Shown here: positions 48,203 to 60,299 of the stretch, piece after piece
Layout of the letters: every line of letters begins with the position of its first letter
Position numbering within the stretch: the stretch's first letter is position 1
From: Druceiella hillmani
Taxonomy: Eukaryota; Arthropoda; Insecta; Lepidoptera; Hepialidae
DNA: 64,000 nucleotides
Reading direction: 5' to 3'
NCBI GenBank assembly: GCA_039881145.1
Contig: JAYKKI010000009.1
Coordinates: 13,471,001 to 13,535,000, forward strand
Notes under the pieces: generated by a model
Told to the model about the DNA's origin: nothing
Database searches by the model: none
Seen by the model: the letters and a program-made list of their open reading frames with translations, nothing else
Position numbers and translations under genes: made by a program

Positions 48203-48210
48203 TATAAATA
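48203..48210 (+). promoter_or_regulatory. TATA box (candidate)
   Basis: TATAAATA lies 72 bases before the mariner ATG and just after the heat-shock-like array. TCAGTT at 48224-48229 matches the insect initiator, although its spacing (about 23 bases) is shorter than usual. Confidence 0.5.
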
Positions 48211-48274
48211 TATCAAAGTGCAGTCAGTTGACAACCGTCAGCGCCGAACTTTTAAGTGAATTACATAAAAGATA

Positions 48275-49200
48275 ATGCATTTAAATCCATATCAAATACG
48301 AATTCTATTATTTTACAAATTCCGTCTAGATCATGATGCAAATACTGCCACAAATAATAAATGCCATACGATGGGCGAATCCACGGTGTCTTACATGACG
48401 GCAAAGATTTGCTTCAGAAAGTTCCCGAGTGAGGACTATGATCTTGAGGACGAAATCCGTACCGAACGGCCTGTTGAATTGGACGTTCAACGATTACGAC
48501 GTCTAATTGAGGAGGATCCTCCACTGACGACTCCTCAATTAGCAGCTGAGCTACACTGCAGTCATAATACCATAGAAACACATTTGCGTGAATTGGGAAA
48601 AGTTTCAAAATACGGTGTTTGGATACCCCACGTGTTGTCATCATATCGCCTTTAGTACAGGGTTGATACTTTTAACATTGAAGCGTGACTTCAATTGGCT
48701 GAATCACTTAATAACTGGCGATGGAACGTGAGTTACATTCGTTAACCATACACACAAATGTCAATGACTGGGTGTCGGAGAAACACGAGTATCTAAGCCT
48801 GAAATAAGTGCCAAAAATGTGATGTTCAGGTGCTGGTGGAATGTCAAGGGCATTATCCATGAGAGTTGCTTCTAGAGGTATGTCCAATTATTGCAGATAT
48901 ATACTGTTAACAATTGGACCGATTAGCTAACAAAATAGGTAGCCAACAGAATCGAGTTTATTTTCTACATGATAATGCTAGACCACATGTGGAAAAACCT
49001 ACTTGTGATAAACTAGGGGAGCTCGACTGGGTTTTACTTATTTATCCACCATATTTGCCGGACATTGCGCTCTTTAATCATCATTTATTCAGGGTTCTAA
49101 GTGACCATTTACGCAAAAGAAAAATTCGACATTACATAAGATCTTGAAAACGAGCTGGCACAGCTTTTTGAATCAAAGTCACTGTTTTAAAATTTTGCCT
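48275..49200 (+). pseudogene. Mariner transposase, inactivated
   Basis: The ATG at 48275 opens MHLNPYQIRILLFYKF, the usual mariner N-terminus. A helix-turn-helix DNA-binding region follows (residues about 5-60), then RRLIEEDPPLTTPQLAAELHCS and LGKVSKYGVWIPH, with a stop after residue 126 at 48655. Shifted pieces follow. TGDG (D at 48720-48722) is the first catalytic Asp, with EKW mutated and a stop beyond. ADIYC.QLDRLANKI lies at about 48892-48937, HDNARPH (D at 48971-48973) holds the second Asp, and PPYLPDIALFNHHLF holds the third position. In that last motif Asn (49076-49078) replaces Asp, giving DD34N. At least four breaks and the Asn make it inactive. Confidence 0.92.
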
Positions 49201-49399
49201 ATTTCGTTTTTGTTTGGAACGCGTTTGATGAAAAAAAATGTCATCTACTTCAATATGAACATTAATAAACGGATGGAATACCATACAAATACACTAAGGT
49301 TGAGAAATGAATTATTTAAGCCTAAATATTATAAAAAACTATCATTCATTGTGTTAACAGACATTTCTGTAATAATACTGCCATCCATATGAAAATAAA

Positions 49400-51080
49400 T
49401 ATGCACACAGTTTAATAAAAAAACAAGTTGTTCTTATTACAAGGGAGCCCTACAAAGGGAATTATGTGCAGACTTACGATCATCTTTGTGGATAACGAGG
49501 ATCATTGTCATTAAGATAATAATTCAGCTTGACTTACAATCAGGTTTTAGCAGATTGCGCTTCGTTGAAAAGAAAAACAAGTCGTTTAGTTTCTTTTACG
49601 TTCCAGGGAAAATAATAACCTGCTTTAATTACCAAAGGTAAATTTTAATGCATCACCATATTGAATTGTCATGAAATTACCACTGGCGCATCAAAATTAA
49701 AATCTGTAACCGAAGAAAATTTTTGATTACATTTTGAACAAAAAGGAGATGGAGAATTGGCTTTTTTATGCCTTCCATGTCATACAGAAGTAGAAAAAAA
49801 ACAGTCAAAGCTGTAACTGAAGCTTCAGCTACTTTACACAATAAAACAATAAGAGAAACCCATTCATCAAAACCCAGATGAACTCGAGAAAAGCAATGCC
49901 GGATTTGACAGCAAAAAGGATTTTGCCACGAATTAAATCCTTCACTGTAATGATTACCCTTTACTATATTTGGTACAAAAATTATTTGCTCTTCAATAAA
50001 CGTAATAGAATTGCTATTAAGATTTTTATTTATAAATAACGTTGATTAGTGCAACTTTGCATGCCGTACTATTAGACTTTTTTAACCAAATATTTTGAAA
50101 ATTTTTACATGACTTCGGAAGCAGATGAATAATTCTGATTGCTACCAAACTATATACTCATAATTTGGCACAGTTTTTTCATTGTGCTCGTAACAAAACT
50201 GTTTTTTTTTCTCCTCTCTACTACTGATCCGCCCTTGTAAGAAAGCACAGTCCAAGCCCTCTTCTGAAGCCAAATGATGGTAGATTATTTTTAATTCTTT
50301 CGCAAACTATGATTTTTTTTATTTTGTATTAAAAGAGTACGGGAATAGCTTTACCAGGTTTCAGGAACTTAACCGGAGATTTGTTTTGGAAAACTTTTTA
50401 TATTTTTCTAAATTTGATAAAGACCTCTGATCCTCATCTAAGATCTGTGGAGGGATCAAAATTGTATTATTTTAATCGTTTGTTGCCATGCTTAGTCTAT
50501 ACTACCGGCGGGTATATATGCAAGAAAGTGCTCTTGGACTTTAAGTTTTTTGATGAAATTTTCATATTTTGTTTGTTATTTACTTGCCAAAACTCAGTTA
50601 TTTACTAAAGAGAAGACTGACCATCGCGCTCTTTACTTACCCCGGTTATTACGTTCGAGAGTTTTCTGTAACTCTCCAGAAATTGCCAGAAAAAAGAGGC
50701 TACTTTGTCCCTAACAAATGTAAAAATTGATGCTAGTAATTTTTAAAACATTTTGTGAAATTGCACTACAATTTTATTATTTCTAAACAGCTCGTGTACA
50801 AATTTATAATACATGATACGGGCGGTTTTACCAAAAATGTAATGTTTGACTCAATGCTGTAGATGGCACTGGAACTTTCAGCAAAATTATTGGTAAACGG
50901 CTGTCCCAATCCCCAAATAAATTCAAAAATGTTTTCCTAATGTGAGGAAAGTGCAAGAGCTATTGTGAGTTTTTTTGTGTTTCTTTTTTTCCTTTGCGCT
51001 CTATAAGGATAATAAATTTTTTTAGTTCATTCAGTAACATATTTTATAATTTTGTATATATGGTTAATTAGTTTTTTTTA
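49400..51080. other. Unique stretch with a possible LINE scrap
   Basis: No gene is supported. On the minus strand, about 50370-50240 reads KPGKAIP and, further on, RIKNNLPSFGFRRGLG, which resembles early reverse-transcriptase blocks of R1/Jockey-type LINEs (KPGK...; QFGFRRG). Nothing convincing flanks it, so this is a weak call. Confidence 0.35.
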
Positions 51081-51137
51081 CACAAATAAATGAAACTACG
51101 CAATGTAGTATTATTTCTACTTACTTTAATTTCTTTA

Positions 51138-51178
51138 CCACAGCCTAGGTTTCGTTATATTACAACATCTTCAGGTGG
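51138..51178 (-). ncRNA. Hammerhead-like motif, left arm (mutated)
   Basis: The minus strand has CTGAAGA, GAAA and stem II with one G-U pair replacing a G-C. The cleavage region reads GGCTG instead of GGTCG, so the GTC triplet is lost and cleavage is not expected. Confidence 0.4.
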
Positions 51179-51199
51179 GATATTAGCAAAAATAATATT

Positions 51200-51240
51200 C
51201 CACCTGAAGATGTTGTAATACAACGAAACCTAGGTCGTGG
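51200..51240 (+). ncRNA. Hammerhead ribozyme candidate (intact core)
   Basis: The segment folds as a minimal type I hammerhead. Stem I pairs CCAC (51200-51203) with GTGG (51237-51240). The core CTGAAGA (51204-51210) matches the invariant CUGANGA. Stem II pairs GTTGT (51212-51216) with ACAAC (51220-51224) around AAT, with T51211 unpaired. GAA (51225-51227) follows. Stem III pairs ACC (51228-51230) with GGT (51233-51235) around TA. C51236 completes the GTC triplet, after which cleavage would occur. The tiny stem III recalls hammerheads of Penelope-like retroelements and retrozymes. The unpaired T and short stems are reasons for doubt. Confidence 0.55.
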
Positions 51241-52290
51241 TAAAGAAATTAAAGAAAGTAGACATAATACTACATCACGTAGTTTCATTTATTTGTGAAT
51301 AATGAATTTCTACAAAATTTACGCCAAATATATTCAATAGTTTTTTTAAATTAATTCATTTATTCCCTTCTAGAGAAACTTCATTGTACTCAATACGTGA
51401 TATCTAAAAATGTTTTCTATTAACATTTGACGCGCTAGAGGTAAAATGTCCAGATGATACTGGGTTACATATTGTTTTATTTAGTTAAGAAAAATACTGT
51501 ATTTTGAGTAACAGCAAATTCTTTATATTAAATTCTAGTAATGTCGAGATTGAAAGAAATTGAAATTCAGTTTTACAAAAAAGAAACTCAAAATCATGAG
51601 CGACAAACCCTTATTGATAATTCAGACTAGCTTATAGATTTATGTAACAAAGTAATTTGGTGATTTACATAAAATAATCAAAACGATGTTACTATAGTAA
51701 AGAAGAAAAATAAAACCAATTTTTTTCTTAATTTTTTTAAAACAATTTAGGTAAGTGAAATATTTTGAAAGATAAAAAATAATATTTAAATTCGGCGTTT
51801 GAATACTAAAACAGATTTGCATTTAATCTTTGAAAAATACAGAAATGACAAACTGTAGCATAAAAGTATAGGTAAATTACGAGACTGATTTGGAAAATAA
51901 TTGAAATTGCGAAATTTTATTCCTTCAGTAAAATACAGAGTAAATAATCGATACACAACACACAAGTGCTCTGTTGACTGATTTGTACGCTATTACCAGT
52001 TGTATAATCATAGAATATATTGAAACTAAATTAAAATATACCATCAAGTGCTTCTTGTTCAGAGTACTGAGAATATGAAATATAACTTAATTAACTTTCC
52101 TGTTATGTTTCTTAAACTCCACGTGTAATATTTTATGAGGAACTCATTCGAAATAATTTCACTTAAATTAGAAAATACAATTTTCCGTTTAATTAATAGA
52201 AAGGACCGACTTTTTTCTTTCTTTGCATATCAATTGGAGAAACACCTAAATTTAATGATTACTGAATATATACTTTCTTTAAGTGCATTA

Positions 52291-52331
52291 CCACGACCTA
52301 GGTTTCGTTGTATTACAACATCTTCAGGTGG
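52291..52331 (-). ncRNA. Hammerhead ribozyme candidate (intact core)
   Basis: The minus strand is identical over all 41 bases to the 51200-51240 motif: CCAC, CTGAAGA, GTTGT/ACAAC stem, GAAA, ACC/GGT stem and GTC, GTGG. It is in the opposite orientation relative to the element centre, so here the left arm is the intact one. Confidence 0.55.
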
Positions 52332-52359
52332 GTTATTAGCTAAGATCTTTCCTAATAAC

Positions 52360-52412
52360 CCACCTGAAGATGTTGTAATACAACAAAGCCTAATCGTCGT
52401 CGTCGTCGTCGT
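52360..52412 (+). ncRNA. Hammerhead-like motif, right arm (mutated, microsatellite insertion)
   Basis: CTGAAGA and stem II are intact, but the invariant GAAA reads AAAG. The cleavage side has become CTAATC followed by a GTC repeat. It is predicted inactive. Confidence 0.4.
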
Positions 52413-52499
52413 AAAGAACTTAAAGAAAGTAGAAATAATACTACATCACGTAGTTTCATTTAATTATCTTTTACTATTATCTTTAAATTTATATTAAAA

Positions 52500-54060
52500 G
52501 ATACATCAGCAATGCGTTTTATAACACTCTGTCGAAATGAAGAGTGGTTTCTTTGAACATGATTTCATTCAGGAATTCATATTGAAATTTTGTAAAAGAA
52601 ACATTTTCTGAAATATGGCACTTGAAAATATTACTTGCAAACAATAACTTTTAACTCACTTACATGAAATGCTCAAATAGAAGTTTTGTGGGAATAACGG
52701 ACTAACAAAACGATTAAATTGTTATATCACATGTTTTTTATTGATTAGAGAATAAATTTCTTTGCCTTTAGGAATTAAAATAAATTCGATATTTCTATAT
52801 TATCAGAACTAATTAAATTGAAATAATGATAGAGGAAAAAGAAGTTTACTAAAAATCATCGATCACAAAAAGCTACAAAATTATTTTTTATACTAAAATG
52901 AAGAAGTCTAATATAAATGTTAACATATGTAATCAGTTTAAATCCCAGCCATGTTGATGTTAATCTCATGAAAATTGTTGCAGTAATTTATGTATAGTGG
53001 ATGATGGTATCGACATATATAACATAATGTTTATTGAAGAAAAAAAATAAAACTCCTTAATTGTTGCATATATACATATGCAACAATTCCATTAAAAATC
53101 GTAAAATCGCGTAATATTTTCAAACGGGTATTTACCGCCACCGATTAATTATGCTGTTTCGGCATGTATAATATATTTCTTATTAGAGAAAGAAAAGAAA
53201 ACTCCCTAGTGTATATATATAACAATTCCATATAAAATCGCATAGTATTATCAAATCGATATTAACCGCAGTCGATTATTTATGCGAAACGACGTGTTAT
53301 TATTTACCAATTCTAACTAATGCTACGTTATAATTAACAAAATATTTTTGATAAAATCTGCTCTATTATATAAATTTTAGATGCAACTATTTAATGCAAC
53401 GAAATTAAATTGTTTTGAAGCAAATTTTGGAACGACCTATAAAATCTTAACTGAAATATTGAATGCAGTGCGGAAAAACATTCATCCCTAAATTTGGTGC
53501 ATAGAGAGGTTTTTGAATAAAGTAAAACCCACTTTAATGTACTTAGATAATTGAACTACGTTTTTCTGTCGAAATCAATCACAAATAATCTTAAACCGTG
53601 AGTATTGTGATACTGTGACATATCGACAGACAGACGGATAAAAAGTAATTATAAGGACGATTTGGAATGTTTAACGGTAAGTTTTTGAGATTAGTTCACG
53701 GAACCGTAAAAAGGTAGCTACTGCAATATAATATATGCTTGGCTAGTACTAAATGCCAAATTATTTCCATATGATTTGTCAGAATTATTTATCTCTTCTG
53801 CCTGTATTTGATAGACAAAATTTAGTTTGAATAACTTCGAGGAATCAAGATTTTACTGTGACAAATAATGATATGTATAAAATTTAATTAAACGTTATTT
53901 AAAATTTATTTTAAATAATAAATTATATAATATATTGATAATAACTTTTTGCAAATCAAGCATTATAAATATAGCCATTTTATTAACCTCTATCTCTATC
54001 AATACTTGCATGAACTATAATTAAATTCAAACTGTAATACAATTTTTCTGTAACCACATA
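52500..54060. other. Unique AT-rich stretch with a diverged tandem duplication
   Basis: No gene is supported. Two related units of about 110-140 bp lie at 53038-53155 and 53185-53290, sharing AACAATTCCAT, AAATCG and CCG...CGATTA...TTATGC. The first includes TTGTTGCATAT/ATATGCAACAA, an 11-bp inverted repeat. Confidence 0.5.
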
Positions 54061-54161
54061 TTTTTAACTTGCTAATAAGTCGCAATAATAATACTCACGT
54101 TGCCTTTTACACACAATACGATATTATATACTTACACACATGCATATGGATACACACATTT

Positions 54162-54192
54162 ACACACACACACGCACACACACACACACATT

Positions 54193-54247
<55 letters not shown>
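54162..54247. repeat. (CA)n(TA)n microsatellite
   Basis: CA repeats at about 54162-54190 run into TA repeats at 54196-54247. Confidence 0.95.
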
Positions 54248-54250
<3 letters not shown>

Positions 54251-54789
54251 TTCATTAGAGTGGGTTCATTGTCATAAATAACCTTACAAATTAAAGTTGA
54301 ATATTCGACAAATTTTCTTTCACTCATCATAAAGAAACTATATTCTCATACATGATGAGCAGTTGAGTACCACGAAAAACTTGAGAGATCCAATTTAAAT
54401 AAGTTCTATATGGTGGTATAGCAAAAATGTGATTATTACGTGGGCGCTGGAAATTATCAGTTACGAAGGATGAAACTGTCTTCAGTTATAATATGGATAG
54501 TACGGGACGCAGAATTTCTAGTCTCAACAGCAGGTAGGTAAACTTCATAACCGCAACGTCTCTTCTGAGTTACAATGAAGAAAAAATTAGATTATCTAGA
54601 AAAAGAGATTAGAAAGAAAAAGAACTAATTATACTGTCTTCTGTGCAAATATTGTATGAACATCTTTTGCACGCTTTCGACCACAAGTTGTACTTGGCTT
54701 CATGTGGACTATAAATAATGGAGCCTGAATATAATCGGCTTAGCGATAATGAAGTGTACAGCAGGCAAAATGATGACGAAGATTGAAAA

Positions 54790-55165
54790 GTCAACTTCAA
54801 TCTTCAAAAGTCAACAAATTATTCAACACAAGACATTTGTTTGCGGTAAGCTATAAGCCGTTTACTGCACTTAAATCGTTGACGACACTCGTGTTACCTT
54901 AGAGTCGTTCGCCATCTGCTGCAGCCTTGACGACTGTGAAAAGCTTCCTGTCATCCGTCAGTAACAAAAAACGCGTAATTCTTACCGCTAAGTCAATATC
55001 ATTTACCAGAGTAGTGAAAAGTAGTGGTACGATATTTGAACCCTGGCTCACTCCCTATCACGCAAGGTAAGTCTCGGATATAAATTTATCAACTGGTACA
55101 TGTTGTTTTCCATCCGCAAGATACGAACAGAAAAACTGTCGAAGCGGAACAGAGGATCCTATTCG
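54790..55165 (-). pseudogene. LINE reverse transcriptase fragment (R1/Jockey/CR1-like)
   Basis: On the minus strand the order is YLADGKQHVPVDKFISE (about 55118-55070), GVSQGSNIVPLLF (from 55054), LVNDID, then LTDDRKLFTVVKAAADGERL (about 54970-54905), and ANKCLVLN (about 54850-54820). These equal the YL-R-Q-V, GVPQGS-LGPLLF, YADD-K-F and N-KC blocks of non-LTR reverse transcriptases. The catalytic YADD is now LTDD. It is unrelated in sequence to the 14-16 kb LINE. Both ends are lost. The TA microsatellite at 55199 adjoins it. Confidence 0.75.
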
Positions 55166-55195
55166 GCAAGACGATTTAGTAAGATATCGTTATCT

Positions 55196-55316
<121 letters not shown>

Positions 55317-56424
55317 GAATGGTTTGCCTTTCAAAAGATAGAAGATAGAATGTCAATTTAATACGTAACAGTAATTCAAAGATTAATTTTTATCCTTTAA
55401 CCACATTTACCGTTACTTTTAAAGCTGACATTTTTGGAGGAAAATCCTTAAAATTTCAACAACTTATTAATCAATCTGCCTTTAAGGAATTAACTTATGC
55501 TTAAACTAATAAAATCCACACACGAATAAGTCCTGATTTGATATTTCGGTTGTTTCAGCTGCGGAAATGCAGGCAAGAAATTTGATAAAAATATTTACAT
55601 TTTGAACACCATATAATTTTATTTAAATATTGACCGTATTTTTGGACATAAATCGATTTACGTTTTAAGGTAACATGGAATATTTTTTGTTAATGATAAT
55701 AATTTAAGTATATATTCACAAAATCCCGCTGCTCGAGAACCGATATATACTTGTTGTAACACCAGTAATACACGCGTATCGTTTGTGTGTGCAACAAAAT
55801 TTATAATCTGTTCGCATCACCTTGGTACCCGCATTTAAATTAAAATGGAAATTTGTGTCAATTTTTTTTTTGGTAACTATCTTCATTTATTTCGTATTAT
55901 TAAAATTACGTCAACATAACCTATATTCGTACAATCATAACCTATATTAGTATCATCATAATATTCATTAAGATTTAATCCATTCATAAGACCCATTAAG
56001 TAGAATGGCTGTCGACTTTTCAACATGCAGTTTTATCGAGATAACAATAATCCTTGACTACTAATTATGTCTATTGTTCTTTTGCCCCTTGCCATTCACT
56101 TTAGTCGGTCCGATTGGTTTTTACTTGTGAAATAAAAACATGGCTCAAAACATAATCAGCCAATGTCATGTTTCTTCGTGAATTAGAATTTAAATACAAA
56201 AATTGACTTCTCTAATATATTCTAAATCTACGCGCTTTCTATACACGCTTTCTTTCTCATTTTTTTTCAAAAGTATGCCTATTTGTAGACAGTATACACT
56301 CCCTAAAATATTACGCTAATTGTAAGATTAATACACGTAATACCACTTACTACACAAATTATGTAAGTAAATGTTTTTAAACAAGTATATATGTTTTTAA
56401 TTGAAATGTAAAATTTTCTTATTT

Positions 56425-56525
56425 TGCCTAACCTAATCGAACCAAACCAAACTTTACCTAACATAAATAACATAACCTAATATTACCTAACCTGACAACC
56501 TAACCTAAAGTGAACTAATCTGATG
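56425..56525. repeat. AACCT-type pentamer cluster
   Basis: Degenerate CCTAACCTAA-type runs with ACATAAC variants. Confidence 0.8.
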
Positions 56526-56540
56526 TGACACATAATTTTA

Positions 56541-56545
<5 letters not shown>

Positions 56546-56584
<39 letters not shown>

Positions 56585-56588
56585 CATA

Positions 56589-56621
<33 letters not shown>
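56546..56621. repeat. (TA)n microsatellite
   Basis: A TA tract with two CATACA-type interruptions. Confidence 0.95.
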
Positions 56622-57599
56622 TGCCGGACTTATCTCTACAGGAGCAAATTCTTACAATCTATTTACTATAATGAATTAAATGAGAACAATAAGTGCTGTG
56701 GCTGAGTTTAGATGATTTTTAACTCTAGTTAATTATACTTACAACATTAAATATTTAATCATGTATGAAAATAAAATGGTCATAAAATAAGTTGAAGTAA
56801 AAACAAAAGCAAAACGAGACTTTTGGGGTGGGTAGGGGTTAAGGATTGGTTATGGAAGGGATTACGAACTGCAGATAATAAAGTTATTTCGGGCTACTTT
56901 TGAAAGCAGACAACGATGGTGTACTTTGTACATCGGTAGTTAGTTAATTCCGTAATCTAGTGGAATATACAGTGAGATAGAGTGTACTTGTTTTTCAATC
57001 CTCATTCGAAGTCGTGGAATGTCAGGTATCGGAATCTAGGTCTAAGGTATAATGGTGTAACAGGATTATTGAGGATATGATATAAAAAACATGTAAAATG
57101 GATTTGTCGTCGGTCACGAATTTTTAACCATTTAATTAGTGGCCGATGCTCGGATATAAGGTCCAAACTTTAAGGCTAAAAATTTGTGGAATACACAAGT
57201 TTAGAAATCATTCTAATTTAATGAACAAATGTTTATTCACATCAAATCAACATACGTCTCCATAATCAAGAATAATCAGAAGTAAATTAAAAAAAATATG
57301 TACTAAAGTTTGAAATAGAAGAAAATCTTGAAGCTGTTTGGGAGAGTGTAGTTTGAAGAAAATATTACTGCAAACATCATTAACTTGAGAAAACCATGTG
57401 TATATTTGAACCTGCAATTCAATTGAGTTAATCAGAAAACCCTACCTTCTAGCCCACTGACCGACAAAATGTAAGGATGTAGTCAATATATCAATACGTG
57501 AATAAATTTATTGCCGTGAAAGTATTTATCAAGATCATCAGCATATAAACTATTGTTGGAACAAAGTTATTTAAATACAGAAGATCAATAAAAGTAGAA

Positions 57600-60070
57600 A
57601 AAAACGACACAACCTAACCTGACTCGACACAACCTAACCTAACCTCGCTTTAAATAACCCTGCGTTTTAATAACCTAGGTCGACTTGACCTGACCAACTT
57701 AACCCAAGTCTATCATAATCTATCCTTACTAAGTCTATCCCAGCCTAATCTAAAATAATCAACAGTTTTTAGAACAATTTTTTTATTTCAAAATACGGAT
57801 ATATATACTTTAACCCTCATTCAAAAACAAAATGTTGAAATTGAAAGATGTTTCCGACATGGGTGTGGCTTATAACTGGAATATTTTTTTAAAATTTATT
57901 TTCAAATAGCAATGCACCTTATGATGTTACCCTGTTGGATTCCCAAAATATTTCGATATTCGTTAGGGATCCCAATAAGTTAATTTTTGAAGTATATTTT
58001 CTCAGAAGAATGCATATCTCCACAGGAGCAAGTGGAACGGCAAGAATAGTGGAGTAACCTTGTGCATCGTAAGCAGTTATAATGTAATTCTATCCTTTCC
58101 ATTTCTATGTCAAAAGTCTTTTTTTCTCCATCTGTTTGTCTCACTTTTACATTAAGTCTCTAAGTAATAATTTTAGAAATGTCAGTAATTTTAGAAATGT
58201 CAATTCATAACAAGCGAAATAATAAAAAAAACATTTGTCAAAAAGAGAGTTTTCCTTGACTTTCTTCATCATATCCCACGTTATATCATTGGATAGATCT
58301 TTCGAAATTAAATTGTTACTTTATATTTTTGTATTTTTTGAAGCTTCGTTTGTGAAATATTTAACTTGAATGCGTTTTTTTTCGAATTTTTAAATCAAAG
58401 CAAAATAACTTCTAAGAAACCTTGATACTTTCAAAACTTTATACATCTGTTTAGAATTGTGTCGATTATATTATATTAATGAATTAGATTATGAGAAATA
58501 ACTATGACACCGTACTTTTACTTTTTTTAAGTTTCCTTGCCTCAACAAGACAAACTAAAAGTTGCGGGAAAACCATATAGGATATCTCAAATCTCATAAT
58601 GTTTAAATAGGCACCATGTTTAAAAAATCTGTAAAAAATGTAATGTAAATATATTATAGATACTATGTAAAAAATAATTTTTTATAAACAGGTTAATAGT
58701 AATTCTACGTACTCTTAATTGTTTATAAGTGCCTAAATGTGTAAATATTAGTTCTTTACATATTTATGCACTTACAAACATTGTGACGCGTGCAAAAACT
58801 AATTAAAAACAATTAAATCCCACCAAAAATATAACCATAAAAAAATGGGGCAATTTCTCATTATAATATTACATTAGTTGAAAAAAGATTGAAATCACCA
58901 TCATGATGAAATGTAACGTGTACGTAAAAATATTTTTGATTACTAAAGGTAACTTTATATTTAAACTAGGCAAGTTTAAAAACGAGTAAACATGTTGGAG
59001 GAACAAAACTTCCTAAAATTTGCTATTCTACTATTTTAACTTTCTAATATTTTTAATTTCTTGAATACCAAAGCTCCAGCCATATTTTGGGATAATTTTT
59101 TTGCAAGGGTTAAGGATAAATTAATGTCATTTGTTTACTTAAATATCTACATTGGAATGCAATTTTTTAACGTGAATACAACCCATAACCTATGATGGGA
59201 TTTCAATCCGCTTACTGTAATTCTTCGATAAAGTCATTAACTAACAAATAGGTATACTTACTTATTTTTTAAGAAAAATATCTTTGAAATAATTACAAAA
59301 ATTTAGGTTAAACGATGTCCTCTAGTTTCCTTAAGCACCTCCTCCTACATGCAAAATTTGCCGATTAGTTCGTCTTCTTTACAAGAATTTTCGGTACTAC
59401 TACCGTATTTAATGCATGGTTAATCGTTTTAAATTGTACTTAAATAGTATTTGCATGTATTATTAAACTCGTGTTTGATAGGTTTTACATACGCTTGACT
59501 AGCTTTTTAAGTCTTTGTGGTAAATACATGTATTCAATATATCTATACACTCCAATTTTAAAAATAACTGTATAAAATAATTTTAAACAAATCTGGGTAT
59601 CGCTAATCTAATTCCAAAAAGCACTGAACTTAAATACGAACAAAATCGCACGCCCTCTTACCACAAGTGTATTATCAACAACTTCGTTGAAGATTAAAGC
59701 AGACCTTTGACATTAAAGAGCGCCTATTTCAGTCGCGGTTCACTCCCGAACCTTTGTTCTACCGCCAGTGGCTGCTTGCTTTCGGTTTTATTTGAAATAT
59801 TTTAATTAAAGATATTGTGAAAATTAAAAAAAGTCCTGTGGATGAATAGACATATTGAAGGCCTTCGAGTGCTGTGAATGGATGTTGGAGTGGAAGAGGG
59901 CGTAACAATAGCCTTATAGAGAACTCCATTTGCGCGGTACTCTGGATGAGTCGATCGTTAATGCAACTTTAATTTTTTTGTAATTTCGTTTATTTGTATC
60001 ACTGGATCGTATAGTCGATAAGTCGTTTAGTTTTATTAATATTGATAACTTTCATCGTCTATGAAACAAT
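57600..60070 (+). repeat. Block T, copy 2
   Basis: Collinear with 19450-21950. It starts with an AACCTAACCT cluster (57611-57645), followed by the same CTTGACCTGACC-like run as copy 1. It ends near TCGTCTATGAAACAATTAACATG (60055). It lacks the long inverted second arm found next to copy 1. Confidence 0.85.
59626..59723. other. 98-bp conserved island in block T, copy 2
   Basis: Four differences in 98 bases from 21475-21572. It is open on the minus strand over the same peptide (VVDNTLVVRG), with stops further out in this copy. Confidence 0.6.
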
Positions 60071-60299
60071 TAACATGAATGCATAAGGGAAAAAAAATTA
60101 TTACCCTAGTAATTTTTGATACATAATATAACAGTAAACGAATAAGGGCAAAAAGGTTGTAGGAATATGAACAAACCAATATATATGGAAAATATATAAG
60201 AATACTTGCTTTTGACCTACGTTTTATCTGACTGATATTAAGAACATAAAAATAAAGACACTTTTCTTTAAAGAAATTCGTCTAAAATTCAATCAGACC

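Larger units (their letters stand above)
48119..49250 (+). mobile_element. Mariner element, decayed
   Basis: The left end begins TTAAGTTGTCAAGTATGTT (48119), close to the TTRGGTTGNCAAGTAAGT pattern of mariner terminal repeats. A matching right end was not found, so the 3' limit is a guess from the end of coding similarity. The 5' region holds heat-shock-like motifs and a TATA box. Confidence 0.75.
51081..51297. mobile_element. Foldback element with paired hammerhead-like motifs
   Basis: Inverted arms of about 98 bp (51081-51178 and 51200-51297) flank a 21-base centre. Each arm, from outside in, has CACAAATAAATGAAACTACG, a TAGTATTATTTCTA-like stretch, an (A/G)AAGAAA-rich spacer and the 41-base hammerhead-like motif. 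Such structures are known as foldback or palindromic elements. No transposase, LTR or clear target duplication is seen. Related copies are at 52270-52460 and 44255-44365. Confidence 0.85.
52270..52460. mobile_element. Foldback element, second copy
   Basis: Inner arms 52291-52339 and 52352-52400 pair around a 12-base loop (52340-52351). The right outer flank (TAAAGAAAGTAGAAATAATA, then CTACATCACGTAGTTTCATT) matches the 51 kb element. The left outer flank is partly lost. A (GTC)n run at 52394-52412 interrupts the right arm. Confidence 0.85.

Noticed and set aside
52135..52497. 120-codon plus-strand frame containing PPEDVVIQ and a Val run
   Set aside because: It reads across both arms of the foldback element, and the Val run is the (GTC)n microsatellite. 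Not a protein.
57611..57645. Telomere sequence
   Set aside because: The AACCT runs are short, degenerate and interspersed in several places. They do not form a terminal array.
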